From: Parasporobacterium sp.
GTDB lineage: Bacteria; Bacillota; Clostridia; Lachnospirales; Lachnospiraceae
Length of the DNA: 53,095 nucleotides
NCBI GenBank assembly: GCA_017459985.1
Contig: JAFUBX010000043.1
Coordinates: 1 to 53,095 of the forward strand
Direction of reading: 5' to 3'
Shown: positions 1 to 8,247 of the stretch, in pieces
Layout: every line of letters begins with the position of its first letter
Position numbering within the stretch: position 1 is the first letter of the stretch
Made by a program: the position numbers and the translations under genes
The notes under the pieces: generated by a model
What the model was told of the DNA's origin: nothing
Database searches by the model: none
The model's input: the letters and a program-made list of their open reading frames with translations, nothing else

Positions 1-71
1 ATAGGCTCTTTTTATAGAGGTACGCTAATTGTTAAATCCGCATAAAATCAATGAATTTGGGCTTGACATAA

Positions 72-327
72 TAGGAAGGGATAGTAATTGGCAGTTTTTT
101 TATATTCAGTCCGAATTGCGAGGTAGAAGAGGACCTGAACTGGACTATATATGAAATTATTGGAAAGTCTTATCCCTGTTTTCGCAAAAATGACAGGGAT
201 AGTAAATGATGATTATTTCCAGGATGGTCCAAATGGCATGACGGAAGCAAGTATGGATGAAGTCAACGGCGGCATGGACTTTACGGCACATTCGACAGCA
301 GGAAGGCACCCACCCAAGGTGCAGAAG
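72..327 (+). repeat. Partial mosaic palindrome element, locus A
   Basis: This locus is homologous to 46040-46344 and, inverted, to 9899-10115. It starts inside the 3' half of one X hairpin (ending at 112). A 29-nt linker (113-141) follows, then a complete 89-nt X hairpin (142-230; core TATCCCTG at 171, CAGGGATA ending at 201, both exactly 29 nt from the unit ends). A conserved tail runs to about 284, and the short motif containing CCAAGGTGCAGAAG lies at 301-327. The middle X unit found at 46103-46191 is absent. A 66-codon reading frame from 151 lies in the hairpin and has no ribosome binding site. Confidence 0.88.
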
Positions 328-418
328 ACCAAAAAATGCAGCAATGCGTGAGATTTTTGACAGGGCATGACGAAAAAATGAAGCATTGTGGGAAATCCGC
401 CCACTACCACGATAAACG

Positions 419-450
419 ATCATGCGGAAACAAAAAACGCATGATATTTT
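419..450 (+). terminator. Terminator-like hairpin
   Basis: ATCATGCG (419-426) pairs perfectly with CGCATGAT (438-445) across an 11-nt A-rich loop and is followed by ATTTT. It may end transcription entering from locus A before the rhomboid gene. From 328 to 684 I see no convincing gene. Confidence 0.45.
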
Positions 451-561
451 CACCGGGCAGGAAGGCCGGACAGATGCAGGAAGAGATATTTAAAAATATA
501 CGTGCATTTCCGGAAAGAATCGGATATGATATCTAGCAGCAGCGTCTGCAGAGAGCGGTAC

Positions 562-668
562 ATGCAGGAAGCGTACAAAAAAGCAGGGCCTGCAGGAAAT
601 GAACAAAAAAAGCAGGGCCGGAAGAGGGCAGCGCCTGCAGGAAGTGTATAAAGTAAGCAGAGGAAAGG
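562..668 (+). repeat. Short imperfect tandem repeats upstream of rhomboid gene
   Basis: Units of about 28-29 nt starting with TGCAGGAA and containing an A-rich run plus GCAGGGCC are repeated with drift (near 563, 592 and 636). They could be read as a 29-codon frame from 562 to 651, but no clear ribosome binding site precedes it. The block ends in the AGGAAAGG (661-668) that may serve the rhomboid gene. Confidence 0.45.
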
Positions 669-684
669 AATTCGACAGATACGG

Positions 685-1311
685 ATGGGTAGGATCAGGG
701 AACTGGCAGCCGAAAAGAAACTCCCGTATGTTACGATCGTACTGATCGTGATTAATGTTGCCTATTATCTGATCGTTGCATTTGGCGGAAGTACATTCAG
801 TATGTCTTACATGCTTTCGAGAGGCGCGGATTATTCTCCCCTTGTGTTTGAAGGGCATGAGTACTGGCGGCTGCTGACCTGTATGTTTCTGCATTTTTCT
901 CTCCGGCATCTGGCGGGCAATATGGTTTATCTGGGGATCGTTGGCTGGAGCTACGAGGGGATCGTCGGTCATCTGAAGTTTTTTCTGGTTTATATGCTGT
1001 CCGGGATCGGAAGCAGTGTGGTCTCCTGCGCCTGGCATCAATTGTCCGGGGAATACGCGGTATCCGCCGGCGCCAGCGGAGCAGTCTATGGGATCATTGC
1101 CATGGTGATCTATCTGATGTATATTGCGAAAAAACGGACCGGATCGAGGATTCTGCTGTCCCGGATCGCGGTGATCCTGGTCTTTCTGCTGTATTCCAAT
1201 TTCGTCAGTGGAGAAGGCGTGGATGTGGCGGCCCATGTAGGTGGACTGTTTTTCGGAGTGCTGCTGAGTCTTCTGTTCCTGCCCTATAAGAAAAAGGGGA
1301 GGACCTATTAG
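685..1311 (+). CDS. Rhomboid-family intramembrane serine protease
   Basis: This 208-residue polytopic membrane protein has the rhomboid catalytic signature: GASG around residues 129-132 (nucleophile Ser131), the partner His184 in AAHVGG, and the oxyanion-type H75-x3-N79 motif. Family members cut transmembrane segments of other membrane proteins inside the bilayer; the substrate here cannot be inferred. The length fits the minimal six-segment bacterial form without an extra cytosolic domain. The ATG at 685 is preceded by AGGAAAGG ending at 668, a rather long spacing, so the exact start is less certain than the family. The gene stands alone between repeat locus A and the HIT gene. Confidence 0.9.
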   Translation: MGRIRELAAEKKLPYVTIVLIVINVAYYLIVAFGGSTFSMSYMLSRGADYSPLVFEGHEYWRLLTCMFLHFSLRHLAGNMVYLGIVGWSYEGIVGHLKFFLVYMLSGIGSSVVSCAWHQLSGEYAVSAGASGAVYGIIAMVIYLMYIAKKRTGSRILLSRIAVILVFLLYSNFVSGEGVDVAAHVGGLFFGVLLSLLFLPYKKKGRTY

Positions 1312-1418
1312 CTGCCAGACCCGGATTTGTGTAAAATAAAACATTCTGTGCATAATAAACATTTCGTGTAAAAAACATTTCGTATATTTTAAAACAGTCA
1401 AAGAAAGGAATGATGATC

Positions 1419-1835
1419 ATGAAGGACGAGAATTGTATTTTTTGTAAACTGGCAAACGGCGATATTCCGACGGACACGCTGTATGAGGATGATGATTTCC
1501 GGGTCATTTTTGATGCGGGTCCGGCCACTGTGGGACATGCGCTGATCATCCCGAAACAGCATGCAGCCAATGTGTTTGAGCTGAATGAGGAAATGACCGG
1601 GAAGGCATTTATTCTTGCGAAGAAAATGGCTGCCGTCCTGACAGAAGTATTTGAAGCCGACGGCATTAATATCCTGCAGAATAATAACCTGGCCGCCGGG
1701 CAGAGCGTCTTCCATTTCCACATCCATTTGATTCCCCGTCATACGGATGATCATGCGATGGCAATGTGGACTCCCGGGCAGCAGGACAGAGCAAAACTGG
1801 AAGCAGCCCTGGCAAAAATCAGAGACCTGGTCTGA
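1419..1835 (+). CDS. HIT-family nucleotide hydrolase
   Basis: This histidine-triad protein of about 138 residues has the active-site run HFHIHLIPR (H99, H101, H103) and an N-terminal CxxC pair (C6, C9) typical of the zinc-binding branch. HIT enzymes hydrolyse phosphoramidate or adenylated nucleotides; the physiological substrate is unknown. I chose the ATG at 1419 over in-frame ATGs at 1410 and 1413. The ribosome binding site AAGAAAGGA ends at 1409, which gives good spacing only to 1419, and family members usually begin MKDENCIFCK. The 108-nt gap after the rhomboid gene is AT-rich with a repeated AACATTTCGT and no clear terminator. Confidence 0.92.
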   Translation: MKDENCIFCKLANGDIPTDTLYEDDDFRVIFDAGPATVGHALIIPKQHAANVFELNEEMTGKAFILAKKMAAVLTEVFEADGINILQNNNLAAGQSVFHFHIHLIPRHTDDHAMAMWTPGQQDRAKLEAALAKIRDLV

Positions 1836-1905
1836 AGGGGAGAACGCCTTGTAAATTTGCATAAAAAAATTATAAGAAAAAGGGTCTATCTCGTGAAAAG
1901 GATGA

Positions 1906-1934
1906 TTGACTAAAAGAGAATTCGTTGTTATGAT
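1906..1934 (+). promoter_or_regulatory. Promoter of xpt
   Basis: TTGACT (1906-1911) and TATGAT (1929-1934) are separated by exactly 17 nt. This predicts a transcript start near 1941 and a leader of about 75 nt. Confidence 0.75.
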
Positions 1935-1974
1935 TTTCACATATTCTTCACAAAGTTGATACGGGACTTCCCGG

Positions 1975-2004
1975 GGCAGGAGCATTCCTGCCACATTCGT
2001 TTTT
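1975..2004 (+). terminator. Attenuator-like hairpin in the xpt leader
   Basis: GGCAGGA (1975-1981) and TCCTGCC (1986-1992) form a 7-bp stem with a 4-nt loop. A T-run follows at 2000-2004, just before the coding region. It looks like an intrinsic terminator inside the short leader. I looked for a purine riboswitch aptamer upstream and did not find its conserved loops. Confidence 0.5.
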
Positions 2005-2017
2005 CAGGTGTATGTCA

Positions 2018-2608
2018 ATGAGATTATTAGAAGAAAAGATCTTAAAGGATGGGAAAGTTTTCCCCGGAGGGGTTCTCAAGGTCGGCTCCTTTCTCAATCA
2101 TCAGATCGACGTTCCTTTTATGAAGGAGATCGGAAAAGAATTCTACAGACGCTTCAAAGACGAACAGATTACCAAGATTCTTACAATTGAAACTTCCGGA
2201 ATTGCCATCGCAGTCGCCTGCGCGGCGGAATTTGACGTTCCGGTGCTGTTTGCCAAGAAGCATCAGACCCGGAATCTGACCAACGACTGCTATGTTGCCC
2301 ATATTCATTCCTATACCCACGGCAATGATTACGAAGCCCGGGTGGAGAAGCAGTTCCTCAATGCTTCGGACCGGGTGCTGGTGATCGATGATTTCCTGGC
2401 CAACGGAGCGGCTCTGGACGGACTGATTGAGATCATCCGCCAGGCAGGCGCTTATCTGGCAGGATGCGGGATTGTGATCGAAAAGGCATTCCAGGAAGGC
2501 GGGCCCCGTCTCAGGAAGCAGGGAATCCGGATCGAATCCCTCGCCATGATCGAAAGCATGTCAGATGACGGAACGATCACCTTTGTAAAGCAGGAGGATG
2601 AGGCGTAA
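2018..2608 (+). CDS. xpt: Xanthine phosphoribosyltransferase
   Basis: This purine-salvage enzyme converts xanthine and PRPP to XMP. The sequence begins MRLLEEKILKDGKV and contains SFLNHQID, both characteristic of Firmicute Xpt. It has the PRPP-binding loop VLVIDDFLANGAAL in its second half. At about 196 residues it matches the family length. Two in-frame ATGs exist (2012 and 2018); I prefer 2018 because AGGTG at 2006-2010 is then 7 nt away. It is followed by a nucleoside-type BMP/ABC transporter, so the neighbourhood as a whole suggests purine or nucleoside uptake and salvage. Confidence 0.93.
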   Translation: MRLLEEKILKDGKVFPGGVLKVGSFLNHQIDVPFMKEIGKEFYRRFKDEQITKILTIETSGIAIAVACAAEFDVPVLFAKKHQTRNLTNDCYVAHIHSYTHGNDYEARVEKQFLNASDRVLVIDDFLANGAALDGLIEIIRQAGAYLAGCGIVIEKAFQEGGPRLRKQGIRIESLAMIESMSDDGTITFVKQEDEA

Positions 2609-2713
2609 GCGGTCATACATCTTACACATCGCAGCGCATCCCATTTCCCCGTTGTTGTACAGTCATTCTCAGCGACTGGTAAAACATATATATCAGAATG
2701 GAGGACAAAGGAA

Positions 2714-3928
2714 ATGAAAACATTCAAGAGAATTGCCGTTATGATCATTGCAGCCGCAATGGTATTCGGCATGGTAGCAGCATTTGGTTCTGCTCAGACC
2801 AAGGCTGATGAAGGCATCGTTGCAGGCTTGATCTGTCTGCATGATGAGAACTCCACCTACGACCTGAACTTCATCAATGCATTCAAGGAAGCATGTGAAG
2901 CAAGAGGCCTTGTGGAAGGCGAGACCTACTTCATCACCACCAATATTCCGGAAGGCCAGGAATGTTACGAAGAAGCCATGAACATGGTTGACAGAGGATG
3001 CACCTGCGTATTTGCCGACAGCTTCGGACATGAAGACTATATGATCGAAGCCGCAAAGGAAGTACCGGAAGTTCAGTTCTGCCACGCAACCGGAACAAAG
3101 GCTCATACCGAGAACCTTCCGAACTATCACAATGCATTCGCTTCCATCTATGAAGGCCGTTTCATGGCAGGCGTTGCAGCAGGCCTGAAGCTGAACGAGA
3201 TGATCGAATCCGGTGCTATCACAGAGGATGAGGCCAAGATGGGTTATGTCGGCGCATACACCTATGCGGAAGTTATCTCCGGATATACCTCCTTCTACCT
3301 GGGCGCAAAGAGCGTTTGCCCGTCTGTTACGATGGAAGTCACCTTCACCGGATCCTGGTATGATGAGACCAAGGAAAAGGAAGGCGCACAGATGCTGATC
3401 AACAACGGCTGTGTCCTGATCAGCCAGCATGCAGATTCCATGGGCGCTCCGACCGCATGTGAAGCAGCAGGCGTTCCGGATGTCTCCTACAATGGTTCCA
3501 CCATTTCCGCAGCTCCGAACACCTTCATCATTTCTTCCAGAATCAACTGGGCTCCGTATTACACCTATGTTATGGACTGTGTTGCAGCCGGCGAAGCCAT
3601 CGATGCTGACTGGACAGGTACCATCGAGACCGGCAGCGTTGAGCTGACAGAAGTCAATGAAGCAGTGGCAGCAGAAGGCACCCAGGCAGTTCTTGATGAT
3701 GTCAAGGCAAAACTGCAGGCAGGCGAACTTCAGGTATTCGATACCGCAACCTTCACTGTAGAAGGCGCTGCCCTGGATTCCTACCTGGCAGATGTTGACA
3801 CCGATCCGGAATACACCCCGGATACCGAGGTTATCGCTGACGGCGCATTCCATGAGTCCCAGTTCAGATCCGCACCGTATTTTGATCTGCAGATCGATGG
3901 AATTTCATTACTTGATACAGCATTCTAA
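2714..3928 (+). CDS. BMP-family nucleoside-type substrate-binding protein without lipobox
   Basis: This 404-residue secreted binding protein belongs to the Bmp/PnrA-like family, which delivers nucleosides to ABC importers. Supporting features are the hydrophobic signal peptide (residues 6-25), the conserved start of the mature domain (GIVAGLICLHDENSTYD) and the three importer genes that follow. Firmicute binding proteins are normally lipoproteins, but the region AAFGSAQTKA at the signal-peptide end contains no cysteine and the first Cys is near residue 42. The product should therefore be cleaved by signal peptidase I or held by its signal peptide. GGAGG precedes the ATG. A terminator-like hairpin follows the stop codon, which would raise binding-protein expression above that of the permease. 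Confidence 0.9.
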   Translation: MKTFKRIAVMIIAAAMVFGMVAAFGSAQTKADEGIVAGLICLHDENSTYDLNFINAFKEACEARGLVEGETYFITTNIPEGQECYEEAMNMVDRGCTCVFADSFGHEDYMIEAAKEVPEVQFCHATGTKAHTENLPNYHNAFASIYEGRFMAGVAAGLKLNEMIESGAITEDEAKMGYVGAYTYAEVISGYTSFYLGAKSVCPSVTMEVTFTGSWYDETKEKEGAQMLINNGCVLISQHADSMGAPTACEAAGVPDVSYNGSTISAAPNTFIISSRINWAPYYTYVMDCVAAGEAIDADWTGTIETGSVELTEVNEAVAAEGTQAVLDDVKAKLQAGELQVFDTATFTVEGAALDSYLADVDTDPEYTPDTEVIADGAFHESQFRSAPYFDLQIDGISLLDTAF

Positions 3929-3946
3929 TCTGACATGATATGTTTG

Positions 3947-3975
3947 GGGAGGTTTCTGATGGAAGCCTCCCTTTT
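3947..3975 (+). terminator. Intercistronic terminator after the binding-protein gene
   Basis: GGGAGGTTTC and GGAAGCCTCCC pair (10 bp with one G-T) around a TGAT loop and are followed by TTTT and a second T-run. Partial termination here would set the ratio between binding protein and transporter. Confidence 0.75.
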
Positions 3976-4012
3976 CACGTTTTTATAAACCAGACAAAAG
4001 AGGAGAGGAAGT

Positions 4013-5551
4013 TTGGAAAATCAGGTTCCGGTATTACAACTGAAACATATCACCAAGAGATTCGGAAATATCACGGCCAACGAAGATGTTTCCATGGACG
4101 TGCATCAGGGAGAGATCCTGGCCCTTCTGGGGGAGAACGGATCCGGAAAGACCACCCTGATGAACGCCATTGCGGGGATTTACTACCCGGAAGAGGGGGA
4201 GATCCTCGTTCGGGGAAAAGAGGTCTCCATCAATTCTCCGAGGGATGCATTTGAGCTGGGGATCGGCATGATCCATCAGCATTTTAAACTGATCGACGTG
4301 CTGACCGCGGCGGAAAATATCGTTCTGGGACTGAAGGATAAGCGGCGGTTTGACCTGAAGGCGGCAAATGCGAAGATCACGGAGATCTGTGAGAAATATG
4401 GGTTCGATATCGATCCCAATCAGAAGATCTATGACATGTCGGTCTCCCAGAAACAGACCGTGGAGATCGTCAAAGTCCTGTTCCGCGGAGCGGACATCCT
4501 GATCCTGGATGAGCCCACCGCTGTTCTGACACCGCAGGAAACGGACAAGCTGTTCCATATCCTGCGCAATATGAAGGCGGACGGCAAATCCATTATCATA
4601 ATCACCCACAAACTCAATGAGGTGCTGGATATTTCGGACCGGGTCGTCATCCTGCGGAAAGGAAAATATATCTGCGAATTCGTAACGGCAGAGGCGGATG
4701 CCCAGAAGCTGACAGATGCGATGGTAGGCCATGCGGTTACTTTGAATATAGACAGACCGGAGCCTGTTGACCCGAAGGATCGGATCCGGGTGAAGGGTCT
4801 TACTGTGAAAAACAGCGACGGAGTGCTGAAATTAAAGGACATCTCCTTTACCGCCAGGACCGGGGAGATCCTGGGGATTGCCGGCATTTCCGGAAACGGA
4901 CAGAAAGAGCTCCTGGAGTCCATTGCAGGGCTGCAGAAGATCGAGTCCGGAAGCATCGCCTATGTCAACGAGGACGGAACGGAAAAGGAACTGGTGGGTC
5001 TGGATCCCAAGAAAATCACCGATCTGGGCGTGACCTTGTCCTTCGTTCCGGAGGACCGCCTCGGAATGGGACTGGTAGGCAATATGAATCTGGGCGAGAA
5101 TATGATGCTCCGGACCTTCCGCCATGGCCACGGGCTGTTTACGGACCGGAAGGCTCCCTATCAGCTGGCGGAGCAGGTGGTAAAGGAACTGGAGGTCAAT
5201 ACGCCCTCTGTCCGGACGGCCGTGCGTAAGCTGTCCGGCGGAAATGTCCAGAAGGTTCTGGTGGGCCGGGAGATCTCTTCGGCGCCGACCGTACTGCTGA
5301 CGGCCTATGCCGTCCGCGGGCTGGATATCAATTCTTCCTATATCATTTATGATCTGATGAACAAGCAGAAGGAGCGGGGCGTCGCCGTGATCTATGTGGG
5401 CGAGGATCTGGATGTGCTTCTGGAGCTGTGCGACAGGATTCTGGTGCTGTGCGACGGACAGGTTTCCGGCATCCTGGACGGCCGGGACGTTGATAAACAG
5501 CAGGTCGGAATGATGATGACCCGATTGGGAGGAGGAGAAGCAAATGAATAA
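4013..5551 (+). CDS. BMP-type ABC transporter double ATP-binding protein
   Basis: This 512-residue protein has two ABC cassettes in tandem, as in nucleoside importers of the NupO/YufO type. Domain 1 has a full Walker A (GENGSGKTT) and Walker B (ILILDEPTAVLT) but a divergent signature (MSVSQKQ). Domain 2 has a degenerate Walker A (GISGNGQKE), a good signature (LSGGNVQK) and a Walker B region TAYAVRGLD without the DE pair. Such asymmetry is usual in this family. Translation starts at TTG (4013) after AGGAGAGG. The gene overlaps the first permease gene by 8 nt, so translation is coupled. Confidence 0.93.
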   Translation: MENQVPVLQLKHITKRFGNITANEDVSMDVHQGEILALLGENGSGKTTLMNAIAGIYYPEEGEILVRGKEVSINSPRDAFELGIGMIHQHFKLIDVLTAAENIVLGLKDKRRFDLKAANAKITEICEKYGFDIDPNQKIYDMSVSQKQTVEIVKVLFRGADILILDEPTAVLTPQETDKLFHILRNMKADGKSIIIITHKLNEVLDISDRVVILRKGKYICEFVTAEADAQKLTDAMVGHAVTLNIDRPEPVDPKDRIRVKGLTVKNSDGVLKLKDISFTARTGEILGIAGISGNGQKELLESIAGLQKIESGSIAYVNEDGTEKELVGLDPKKITDLGVTLSFVPEDRLGMGLVGNMNLGENMMLRTFRHGHGLFTDRKAPYQLAEQVVKELEVNTPSVRTAVRKLSGGNVQKVLVGREISSAPTVLLTAYAVRGLDINSSYIIYDLMNKQKERGVAVIYVGEDLDVLLELCDRILVLCDGQVSGILDGRDVDKQQVGMMMTRLGGGEANE

Positions 5552-6635
5552 AGTTCCTCTGATACATATTTCCAGACGGAAGGATATTGTATGGTACCGG
5601 GCGTGGCTGGTGCGGATCATCGCCGTGGTCCTGGCTTTGGTGGTCTGCGGACTGATTACCATGGTCATGACCGGCCTGGACCCCATCAAGGTATATGCGG
5701 CCATGATCGACGGGACCTTTGGCACGGCCAGACGGGTATGGATGCTGCTTCAGAATATTGCGATCCTCCTTTGTATCTCCATTGCGCTGGCCCCGGCATT
5801 CCGGATGCGGTTCTGGAATCTGGGCGGTGACGGCCAGGCTCTGATGGGAGCCCTTGGCGCTGCAGCCGTCATGATCCTTCTGGGCGATAAGATCCCCAAC
5901 TGGCTGCTGATTCTTGTGATGGTGGTGGTCTCCATCGCGGCCGGCGCATTCTGGGCCGTGATCCCTGCTTTTTTCAAGGCCAGATGGAATACCAACGAAA
6001 CCTTGTTCACCCTGATGATGAACTATGTGGCGATCCAGCTTGTGGCATTCTTCGTCATTGTCTGGGAGGTGCCGAAGGGAGCCGGCAAGATCGGGATCAT
6101 CAATCAGAACAGCAACGCCGGCTGGTTCCCCCAGATCGGCGGTTCCAAATATCTGCTGAACGTGATCATTGTCGCGATCCTTACGATCGTCATGTTTATC
6201 TATATGAAATACTCCAAACACGGATACGAGCTGTCCGTGGTGGGTGAGTCCGAACCGACCGCCCGCTATGTGGGGATCAAGGTCCGCAAAGTCATTATCC
6301 GGACGATGGTCCTCTCCGGCGCGTTATGCGGAGTGGCCGGACTTCTGCTGGTGGGAGGCACCGATCATACCCTGACCACGACACTGGTGGGCGGCCGGGG
6401 ATTCACCGGTGTTATGGTGGCCTGGCTGGCCAAGTTCAATCCGGTCTTCATGGTCATCACCAGCTTTCTGATCGTATTCCTGCAAAGAGGCGCCACCGAG
6501 ATCACCACGACCTTCGGTCTGAATCAGTCCTACGGCGATATTATTACTGGCATTATCCTGTTCTTTATTATCGGATGCGAATTCTTCCTGAATTACAGGA
6601 TCAATTTCAGGAAATCACATAAGGAGGTGGCATGA
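5544..6635 (+). CDS. BMP-type ABC transporter permease 1
   Basis: This 363-residue polytopic membrane permease is of the BPD_transp_2/YufP type. The motif FWNLGGDGQALMGA near residue 90 and the conserved MMNYVA segment identify the nucleoside/sugar importer permease family. It pairs with the second permease to form the membrane channel, energised by the preceding double ATPase. The start ATG lies inside the ATPase gene (8-nt overlap), and the stop overlaps the start of the next permease by 4 nt, so the three genes form a translationally coupled unit. Confidence 0.93.
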   Translation: MNKVPLIHISRRKDIVWYRAWLVRIIAVVLALVVCGLITMVMTGLDPIKVYAAMIDGTFGTARRVWMLLQNIAILLCISIALAPAFRMRFWNLGGDGQALMGALGAAAVMILLGDKIPNWLLILVMVVVSIAAGAFWAVIPAFFKARWNTNETLFTLMMNYVAIQLVAFFVIVWEVPKGAGKIGIINQNSNAGWFPQIGGSKYLLNVIIVAILTIVMFIYMKYSKHGYELSVVGESEPTARYVGIKVRKVIIRTMVLSGALCGVAGLLLVGGTDHTLTTTLVGGRGFTGVMVAWLAKFNPVFMVITSFLIVFLQRGATEITTTFGLNQSYGDIITGIILFFIIGCEFFLNYRINFRKSHKEVA

Positions 6636-7630
6636 TGTTTGAATTTTTACTTTCGTTTATCCCTCGTGCCGTTTCCCAGGGAATCCCGCTGATGTTCGGA
6701 GCTGTCGGAGAGACGGTTACGGAGAAATCCGGCAATCTGAATCTCGGTACGGCCGGAATCATGTATGTCGGAGGAATCTGCGGCGTCATCGGGTCGTTCC
6801 TGTATGAGACCAGGACCGGCGTTGAAAATATGAACGGATTTCTGGCCATCCTGATTCCGATGCTGTGCTGTCTGGCAGGTTCCCTGATCATGGGACTGAT
6901 CTACTGTTTCCTGACGGTAACCCTGCGGGCCAATCAGAACGTCACCGGTCTTGCCATGACCACCTTCGGCGTGGGGTTCGGCAACTTCTTCGGCGGATCC
7001 CTGATCAAGTTATCCGCTGCCGATGTTCCGTCCATTGCGCTTTCCCGCACGAGCCAGTTCTTCAGTGCCAAACTGCCGTTTGCAAAAAGCCTCGGCTGGT
7101 TCGGACAGATTTTCCTGTCCTACAGTTTCCTGGCTTATACGGCGATTGCCATGGCGATCATCGCATCGGTTGTGATCTTCCATACCAAGCTGGGACTGAA
7201 TCTGCGTTCCGTCGGTGAGAATCCCGCCACCGCTGACGCAGCCGGGATCAATGTCACCCGGTACAAATATTTCGCCACCTGCATCGGAGCCATGGTCTCC
7301 GGTCTCGGAGGACTTTACTACGTGATGGATTACGCCAGCGGCGTCTGGTCCAATGATGCCTTCGGCGACAGAGGATGGCTCGCCATTGCTCTGGTTATCT
7401 TTACGATCTGGAGACCTGCTCACAGCATCTGGGCGTCCATTCTGTTCGGCGGATTGTATATCCTGCATATCTTTATTCCGTCCGGGACCAATCTGGCGAT
7501 TAAAGAGCTGTATCAGATGGCGCCTTATGTGGTAACTATTATCGTGCTGATCTTTACCTCCCTGCGCAATAAGCGGGAGAATCAGCCGCCGGCTTCCCTG
7601 GGACTGAGTTATTTCCGGGAAGACCGGTAG
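6632..7630 (+). CDS. BMP-type ABC transporter permease 2
   Basis: This 332-residue membrane permease is of the YufQ type. The N-terminal segment GAVGETVTEKSGNLNLGTAG is the characteristic start of this permease class, and GENPATADAAGINV is the cytoplasmic loop that contacts the ATPase. The ATGATG at 6632 overlaps the upstream stop codon. Together with the binding protein, ATPase and first permease it completes a nucleoside-type importer. No terminator is evident in the 68 nt before the DJ-1 gene, so read-through into it is likely. Confidence 0.93.
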   Translation: MMFEFLLSFIPRAVSQGIPLMFGAVGETVTEKSGNLNLGTAGIMYVGGICGVIGSFLYETRTGVENMNGFLAILIPMLCCLAGSLIMGLIYCFLTVTLRANQNVTGLAMTTFGVGFGNFFGGSLIKLSAADVPSIALSRTSQFFSAKLPFAKSLGWFGQIFLSYSFLAYTAIAMAIIASVVIFHTKLGLNLRSVGENPATADAAGINVTRYKYFATCIGAMVSGLGGLYYVMDYASGVWSNDAFGDRGWLAIALVIFTIWRPAHSIWASILFGGLYILHIFIPSGTNLAIKELYQMAPYVVTIIVLIFTSLRNKRENQPPASLGLSYFREDR

Positions 7631-7698
7631 CGAGGAACCCTGAGGACAAATAAGAATAAAACCGGCTTCACCAGACCGGAATCGAGGAGGAGACTGGA

Positions 7699-8247
7699 AT
7701 GAAACATGTGATTGTATTTCTGGCAGACGGATTCGAAGAGATTGAAGCTCTGTCTGTAGTGGATATTCTGCGAAGGGGCGGGATCCGTGTGGATACCGCG
7801 TCCATCATGGGCCGGCTGGAAGTGGAAGGGGCTCATCATGTAACGGTGAAGACGGATGTGCTGGCCGAGGAGGCGGATTATGCCTCGGCAGACATGGTCG
7901 TGCTTCCGGGTGGAGGCGTGGGAACCCAGAATCTCGGAAAAAGCGATCTGGTGAAAGAGCAGTGCCTTGCTTTTGCCGGGAATAAGCTGGTTTCCGCCAT
8001 CTGCGCAGCCCCCACGGTCCTTGCCGGGATCGGACTTCTGGAAGGAAGAAATGCCACCTGTTATCCGGGAATGGAAACGGAAATGCATGGCGCTGTGATG
8101 AGCGGTCATGCGGTTACGGTGGACGGACAGTTCACGACAGGGCGGGCTCCGGGAGCTGCCATGGCATTTGCGCTGGAACTGGTGAAGCGCCTTGAAGGAG
8201 AGGAAACTGCCCGGGACGTGAAGAAAGGCCTTGTTTATGAGGGGTAA
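7699..8247 (+). CDS. DJ-1/PfpI family protein
   Basis: This 182-residue protein has the DJ-1/ThiJ fold. The conserved acidic residue lies in DGFEEIEA (about residue 15), and the nucleophilic cysteine in AICAAPTVLA on the nucleophile elbow (about residue 102). Bacterial members such as YajL act as protein or nucleotide repair or deglycase-like enzymes; the exact activity cannot be told from sequence. The ribosome binding site GAGGAGGAG lies just upstream of ATG 7699. The gene overlaps the start of the carboxypeptidase gene by 11 nt. Confidence 0.9.
   Translation: MKHVIVFLADGFEEIEALSVVDILRRGGIRVDTASIMGRLEVEGAHHVTVKTDVLAEEADYASADMVVLPGGGVGTQNLGKSDLVKEQCLAFAGNKLVSAICAAPTVLAGIGLLEGRNATCYPGMETEMHGAVMSGHAVTVDGQFTTGRAPGAAMAFALELVKRLEGEETARDVKKGLVYEG

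Noticed and set aside
490-1401. Minus-strand 303-codon frame opposite the rhomboid gene
   Set aside because: It lies antisense to the rhomboid gene, whose catalytic motifs are all in frame on the plus strand. The antisense product is rich in His, Gln and Pro as expected of a shadow frame.
1836-2011. Guanine or xanthine riboswitch upstream of xpt
   Set aside because: The conserved purine-aptamer junction and loop sequences were not found, and the predicted promoter leaves only about 75 nt of leader.
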